Below are positions 63,671-64,000 of a stretch of 64,000 nucleotides of DNA, piece by piece (the stretch's first letter is position 1; every line of letters starts with the position of its first letter). This stretch comes from Atherinomorus stipes (Eukaryota; Chordata; Actinopteri; Atheriniformes; Atherinidae), in assembly GCA_023101725.1 (NCBI GenBank), contig JALJCO010009025.1:434001-498000 (forward strand), read 5' to 3'. The position numbers and the translations under genes were made by a program. The notes beneath the pieces are model-generated. The model was not told the origin of the DNA. It did no database searches and was given only the letters and a program-made list of their open reading frames with translations.

Positions 63671-64000
63671 TTAAAGGTACAATGTGTAAAAAATCAAAGG
63701 TCAGTGGCAGAAAAATGTGATATATACTGTATTTCAAAACTGTGTTTCTACTGATGTGTAATCGCTTCACTAGAATAACTTTTATGTGTTTATTTTCTTA
63801 GAATGAGTCATTTATATCTACTTGCTGCAGGTGCACATTCATGGAGGCTGCCGTATTTGTTCCGCCATTTTTACTACAGTGTCCTTTAATGGACAAAACA
63901 ATATGAGTGAAGTGAGAACCTTCTGAACTTTAAACCTGCTGTACCAGCTTAGTTTGATGGGAGTAAGAGACTATTTGGGATCAGTAATGTCTTAAAAGAC
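63671..64000. mobile_element. TTAA-flanked MITE, family A, copy 3 (cut by window edge)
   Basis: TTAA at 63671-63674 followed by 'aggtacaatgtgtaaaaaat'. The body matches 33954-34486 and 51954-52496 through to the end of the window. It lies in the chst12 intron. Confidence 0.85.

Overview
This is a vertebrate nuclear genomic window, almost certainly from a ray-finned (teleost) fish. The genes are multi-exon with GT-AG introns, and six protein-coding loci can be read by eye: fam83g, slc5a10 (3' part), grap, brat1, eif3b and chst12 (5' part). The repeat content also points to a fish: Tc1/mariner relics, TTAA-flanked MITEs, a hAT-like MITE, LINE tails of the kind that end in a 'ctatataaataaa'-type sequence, a tRNA-derived SINE and long TA microsatellites. 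No CRISPR array, operon or prokaryotic gene is present.

Layout. (1) 0.5-16.1 kb: fam83g runs on the minus strand (4 coding exons, 735 aa). The last six coding exons of slc5a10 run on the plus strand at 7.8-16.1 kb. No earlier slc5a10 exons are seen to their left, so fam83g probably sits antisense inside an slc5a10 intron, as it does in human. (2) 16.1-23.1 kb: the slc5a10 3' UTR followed by repeats (long-TIR MITE, SINE, Tc1 relic, LINE tail). (3) 23.1-26.7 kb: grap, minus strand, 5 exons, SH3-SH2-SH3. (4) 28.4-37.8 kb: brat1, minus strand, 12 coding exons, with several MITEs in its introns. One exon carries a 2-nt frameshift. (5) 37.8-38.4 kb: a head-to-head promoter shared by brat1 and eif3b. 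(6) 38.4-45.7 kb: eif3b, plus strand, 18 coding exons and apparently a spliced 3' UTR. (7) 45.7-62.1 kb: repeat-rich stretch with LINE fragments, an abutting pair of TTAA MITEs, A-rich low complexity, a THAP-like relic and a nearly full-length dead Tc1. A likely chst12 promoter and non-coding first exon lie at 54.3-54.4 kb. (8) 62.1 kb to the end: the first two coding exons of chst12.

Working relationships. The genes are ordinary eukaryotic neighbours, not a pathway: a CK1-docking scaffold (fam83g), an SGLT-family transporter (slc5a10), a GRB2-like adaptor (grap), a DNA-damage/ATM-linked HEAT-repeat protein (brat1), a translation initiation scaffold (eif3b) and a Golgi chondroitin/dermatan sulfotransferase (chst12). 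From memory, the first three correspond to human 17p11.2 and the last three to human 7p22, so the window spans a synteny junction between grap and brat1.

The most interesting signals are: the closed reading frame in one brat1 exon; fam83g nested in slc5a10; three TTAA-flanked MITE families, two of them sharing one TTAA; two THAP-like transposon relics; a perfect TCTCGCGAGA promoter palindrome with a strong-Kozak uORF in front of chst12; and a NAGNAG acceptor at the last coding exon of eif3b.
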